Assembly (NCBI GenBank): GCA_037039925.1
Contig: JAXRKP010000654.1
Span: 45,001-109,000 of the forward strand
Length of the DNA: 64,000 nt
Origin: Doris montereyensis
Taxonomy: Eukaryota > Mollusca > Gastropoda > Nudibranchia > Dorididae
Reading direction: 5' to 3'
Below, in pieces: positions 59,860 to 64,000 of the stretch. Position 1 is the first letter of the stretch, and every line of letters starts with the position of its first letter. The notes beneath the pieces were generated by a model. That model was not told the origin of the DNA and searched no databases. It saw only the letters and a program-made list of their open reading frames with translations. The translations under genes and the position numbers were made by a program.

Positions 59860-60260
59860 CCAGGCAGTGGACAGGTAAGCACCTGTATGGGGAGTAGATG
59901 ATCCGCCCTACACGAGTCTCCTGCTGTCTTGCAGGCAGGTCTTGGCTGACGAAAGGCTAAGGGAGTTAACACTGAAAGAAAACAACCTGCTGCCTTGCAG
60001 GTCAGTCTTGACTGACCAAAGGCTAAGGGAGTTAACCTGACAGAAAATAACAACCTGCTGCCTTGCAGACTGGTCTTGAATGACTAAAGGCTAAGGGAGT
60101 TAACCTTGGCAGAAAAATAACAAGGCCCGGTAGGGGGCCTCAAGGTGGCAGCCCCACCATCTACCTAGGGTACAGTGGGCTTATCCCCTACTTATCCAAA
60201 ACAACCTGATTCAAAGTAATATATAAAATGATATACCCGGCTTGAACTTTCGAAGACGAC
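59860..60260 (+). repeat. LINE copy d 5' leader with three monomers
   Basis: Monomers begin CCTGCTG at 59,920, 59,986 and 60,054 and are 66-70 bp long. Each contains CCTGCTGCCTTGCAGG, TCTTGACTGACCAAAGGCTA and AGGGAGTTAACC, then CAGAAAATAACAA. Before them lies the hairpin ACAGGT-AAGC-ACCTGT. After them come GGCCCGGTAGGGGGCCTC and GATATACCCGGCTTGAACTT, shared by copies b, c and d. This is the likely promoter/5' UTR of the element (inference). Confidence 0.8.
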
Positions 60261-63236
60261 TCTGGTAAAGAACACGGACTGTGATTTTTGGAACATGGAA
60301 TGTTAGGGCAATTAATGGAAAGGAGTCAGAATTGGCTGAAGAAATGGAAAAATTCAAAGTAGACATTTTGGTTATTACAGAAACAAAGAAAAAAGGACAA
60401 GGAATAGAAAATGTAGAACCAAATCATACTTTAATCTTCTCAGGAGTAGATGTCAAAGCTAGAGCAGGAGTAGGCCTCCTAATGCATAAAAGGCAAGAAA
60501 TGCTACTAGAAAGTTGGAAATTTATAAGCCCACGGCTATTAGAGGTAAATATTAAACCGAAAGGAAGAGAAATTAAATTATTAATAGCTTATGGACCAAA
60601 CGAAGATGCCCCCAAAGAAGAAAAAGATATCTTCGAAAATGATTTACAAATAGCTGCAGAGAATCTCAAACCCAAACAGGAATTAATGGTTTTAAGAGAT
60701 TTAAAGGCTAGAGTAGGCAACAATGTAGAAATTTCAGGAGGAGTAATAGGTAAAGAAGGAGAGACAACAACTTCTCCAAATGGAGAGAGACTAATACTAG
60801 ATTTTTGCCTAAAGAATAACATGAAAATAGCTAACACATTTTTTCCTCATACAGATATCCACAAATATACAAGAGTAAATGAAGACAGATGTGAAAAGTC
60901 AATCATAGACTATATAATAGTTAGCAGCTCCCTTTTTACAGTACAATGGATGTTAGAGTAAGTAGAGGAGCTGAAATATTTAGTGATCATGACTTAGTGA
61001 TAGCCAAAATGAGATTATTAACTGAAGAAAACAAACAGAAAAGGAAAGAGAAGAAAGCTAATAAACTCAAAATAGAAGAACCAAATAAACCAACAGTAAA
61101 ACAGATGTACCAATCCAGGATAAAAAGATTTATCAGTGAAAGGCAGATGGATCTGAAGGAAAACACAATAGAAGAAAAGTGGAAAATATATAAAGAAACA
61201 CTCTAAGTTGTACTCAAGAGGTCTGTGGTAGGAAACAAATTAAAGGAGATGGGAAAAGGACAGCATGGTGGAATGAGAATGTCAAGACTAAGATCAAAGA
61301 AAAGAAAGATGCCTGGAAGAAATACTTGCAAACAAAGAGACCACAGGATAGGATAGATGACGTGAGTAAAAGAACTATCGCCAAAGAGGCTTAGGGAAGC
61401 AAAACAGGAACAGTGGGAAGAGTTTGGACAAAGACTTCAAGAAAGCTATCAAGGAAATCAAAGCTGTTCTGGGAGAGCAATGAAGAGCATGAGAAAGACC
61501 AAAACATGCCCAATACGACAAATTAAGAACGCCAAAGGAGAAATAATGAAAGGAGACAGTGAAATCATGGAAACGTGGAGAAAGTGTTTTCAACAATTAC
61601 ATAATCCCTCCAGAACATATGAAACAAAGAGTACAAATCAATTATTAAGAGTAACAAGTAATGGAGATGAGACAGCTGAAGATGTAGATATCTCAATGGA
61701 AGAACTTCAAACAGCTGTAAGAAAAGTGAAATTAGGAAAAGCCCCAGGAGCAGATCAAGTTTATCCAGAAATGATTAAAAAACCAAGGGAGAGAGGCAGA
61801 CAAACTACTACATGCAATATGTCAACAAGCATGGAAGTCCAAACAGGTGCCAGACGACTAGAAAAAGGGAACGGTAGTACCAATACACAAGAAAGGATCA
61901 ATTATGGAATGCTCAAACTATAGAGGGATATCACTACTTAACGTACCAGGAAAAGTATATGCCAGGATTCTGGAAATGAGACTAAGGAAAAGAGTAGAGG
62001 ATCAGATTGAATAACATCAGAGTGGATTTAGACCAGGAAGAAGTGTACAAGATCACATATTTACAATTAAACAAATATAGAAAAATTCCTTGAGAGAAAC
62101 ATTGACTTGCACCTGTGTTTTATTGACTTAGAAAAGGCATTTGACACTGTGAGGAGGGACGAACTATGGCATTCCTTAAAAGAACACAATGTAGAGAAAA
62201 ATTTAATAGAAGCCGTTAAAAGTTTTTACAATAAACCAACATGTGCAGTGAGAGTAGCTAGAAATGTATCTGAAGAATTTGATGTAGATATAGGAGTAAG
62301 ACAGGGTTGTATCCTAAGTCTTCTTTTGTTTATCACATTTATGGATTCAGTCGCAAAGGCATCCTCAAACATGAAGAAAATGAATTTAGGTATGTGGAAG
62401 CTCAAACCAGTAAATATATCAATGCTTTCATTTGCTGATGATTTAATTCTGTTTGGAAAATCAGAAAGGGACCTCCAGTCAAATATCAACATAATGAATA
62501 ATGAATTAAATAAAAGAGGAATGAGAGTAAATGCAAAGAAAACCAAAACAATGCTAGTAACTAGGGAAGCTAAAACACAAAATCTTAAATTAGGCAGGAG
62601 AATTTAGAACAAGTTCAAAGCTACAATTACTTAGGAGTAATGATTAACTCAGAGGGAAAACTAAGGGAAGAAATCAGTCAGAGAATCAAAAAGGCAAGTG
62701 CAATATATAACCACCTAGGAAAGGCATTTGTAGGTAAACAAGAATTATCAACAAAAACCAAACTGGCAGTATACAAAACAGTTTATTGTCCTACTCTCCT
62801 CTATGGCAGTGAAACCTGGACCTTAGACAGTAGGGAACACAGTAGAGTGCAGGCAGCCGAAATGAAATATCTAAGAAGAGTAGTAGGGAAAACTAAAAGA
62901 GACAAAATCAGAAACACAACAATAAGAGATCAAACCAAAGCAGATAGCATAAAAACTAAGATAGAAATGAATCAACTGAGATGGTTTGGGCATATAAACA
63001 GAATGAATGACAATAGAATAGCTAAATCAGTATATAGTGCTAAAACTCAAGGTAAAAGACCAAAAGGCAGACCTCGGAGAAAGTGGGAAGAAGATATAAA
63101 AGAGGCATTAACGCAAAGAAATTTAACTTTCACGGAAGGAAACAGAAACTGTCATGACAGGGCAGCCTGGAGAAAGATCATTTCGGGCATCTAAAACCCA
63201 TACACCGGAAGGCAGAATGGGAGCTGATAAAGAAAA
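59860..63236 (+). mobile_element. RTE-like LINE copy d, full length with TSD, in MSRA intron 4
   Basis: 3,377 bp flanked by a perfect 11-bp duplication GTGTTGAAAGT (59,849-59,859 and 63,237-63,247). Leader 59,860-60,260 with three monomers. One ancestral ORF is inferred. APE endonuclease from about 60,281: MIFGTWNVRAINGKE, DILVITETKKKGQG, RAGVGLLMHKR, LLIAYGPNE, EKSIIDYIIV, EIFSDHDLV. Linker. RT: LGKAPGADQVYPEMIK, SGFRPGRSVQDHIFTI, CFIDLEKAFDTVRRDELWHS, VDIGVRQGCILS, MLSFADDLILFGKS (62,430). C-terminal LRWFGHINRMNDNRIAKSVY, GKRPKGRPRRKWEEDIKEAL. The catalytic GDxN loop reads RDLK at 60,696, and single-base indels break the ORF near 60,950, 61,206, 61,390, 61,850, 62,010 and 62,605, so this copy is inactive. 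The tail is GATAAAGAAAA. Confidence 0.95.
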
Positions 63237-63247
63237 GTGTTGAAAGT

Positions 63248-63639
63248 AAACCGCTGAATGTTATCAACGATTGTCTCAAACGATGTTTGTGATCAATTTC
63301 AATCGCAATCATTCAGTAGATAGGTGAGCACGCGAGTCAGTTCTATGGACCACACAGTAGGCTTCGGCAAGTCACATGGTATGTGTGTCCCAAAGGGTTT
63401 TCCCATCTAGACCATTGATTTTAGCTGTCTTTCTCTCTCTCTCTCTCTTTTTTCTTCTTATTTCTTTTCTTTTGTTTTGCCTTTAATGCGTAAAAGACAA
63501 ATTATTTTACAAATGTTGTCACATTTTTGTTGTTTTGAGTACAAAAATGCACACCTGCCATGCATTTATAAATTCTTATTAAATAGAAAAATTTTGGTCA
63601 CCCACCATAAGCATGCACTTGTGCAAACCGTGCAATTAT
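63248..63639. other. MITE interior and MSRA intron 4, no gene seen
   Basis: Non-coding, with a (CT)n run at 63,431-63,450 and T-rich sequence. Assigned to the split MITE because it lies inside the inverted ends. Confidence 0.45.
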
Positions 63640-63669
63640 GCGGCGTGCAATTATCCAGCGACTACTGTA
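63640..63669. mobile_element. Right end of the MITE split by LINE copy d
   Basis: CGTGCAATTATCCAGCGACT then ACTGTA, the inverted partner of 59,724-59,755, with TT/TA at the outer edge. Confidence 0.65.
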
Positions 63670-64000
63670 TTATAATTAATGAGGACACCGTCTATAAATC
63701 TAGGATGACTGACAAAAGCATGCATAGGCCATAGAGTTGGAGAGTTTTTAGAAATTGATTTTCCCAAATACCAAAAAGGAACAAGTTATTAAAATGTTTT
63801 AAAAACGTATTGTGTTTTTGTCAACCCTTGTATTTCGACAATGTGTATATATATCATCCAGTAATCAGATGATTGTCCATCAGTTTATCAACAACAAAAG
63901 TGCAAGATTAAAACTTAGGCGCATGTGTTTTCATCAAAACATGACTTGATTTTAAAAATGCCCATGACAAAAGACATATCATTAACTCATAGACTACCCA
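63670..64000. other. MSRA intron 4, right edge, nothing recognised
   Basis: AT-rich sequence to the window end. No match to the expected fifth MSRA exon. Confidence 0.6.

Noticed and set aside
59860..60125. HDV-like self-cleaving ribozyme at the LINE 5' end
   Set aside because: RTE-type elements can carry one, and CTAAGGG with several hairpins is suggestive. However, I could not build the nested double pseudoknot consistently in all four copies. A covariance-model search would decide.

Overview
The window is animal nuclear DNA: AT-rich, intron-rich and crowded with transposable elements and microsatellites. The mix of Tc1-like and other DDE transposons, RTE-like and L1/Tx1-like LINEs, tRNA-derived SINEs and a Cys-rich multicopy family fits a lophotrochozoan, most likely a mollusc. 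That assignment is inference from family resemblance; no sequence here names the species.

Two host genes are supported. HIBCH (mitochondrial 3-hydroxyisobutyryl-CoA hydrolase, valine catabolism) lies on the minus strand as nine coding exons from about 21,074 down to 7,787; its presequence exon was not found. MSRA (peptide methionine sulfoxide reductase A) lies on the plus strand as four exons from 50,940 to 58,806 and runs off the right edge. The two genes are divergent, about 30 kb apart. The MSRA exons join cleanly in frame. HIBCH has two places where the frame is kept only if one base is missing from a homopolymer (20,868-20,871 and 15,085-15,090), so it carries sequence errors or real lesions.

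Layout. 1-1.7 kb: tandem arrays, including 25 copies of a 46-bp unit with an internal hairpin. 1.7-2.6 kb: dead Tc1 transposase. 3-7.7 kb: LINE tail, SINE and MITE fragments. 7.8-21.1 kb: HIBCH with repeat-laden introns. 22.4-33.6 kb: two RTE-like LINE copies (one with a SINE inside it) on either side of a degraded L1/Tx1-like LINE. 34-40 kb: very long microsatellites and SINE copies. 41.3-42.4 kb: dead DDE transposase. 43-44 kb: a 13-copy 46-bp minisatellite grown from inside a dispersed repeat. 44.7-46.8 kb: a decayed member of a multicopy Cys-rich family of unknown function. 47.7-50.4 kb: MITEs and a cluster of AGATCT palindromes. 50.9-64 kb: MSRA, with two sense-oriented RTE-like LINE copies in its introns.

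The most interesting material is the RTE-like LINE family (copies at 22.4, 30.5, 55.9 and 59.9 kb). Its 5' leader carries 1, 2 or 3 tandem hairpin-rich monomers of about 66-70 bp, and two copies are internal-deletion derivatives that keep both ends and perfect target-site duplications.
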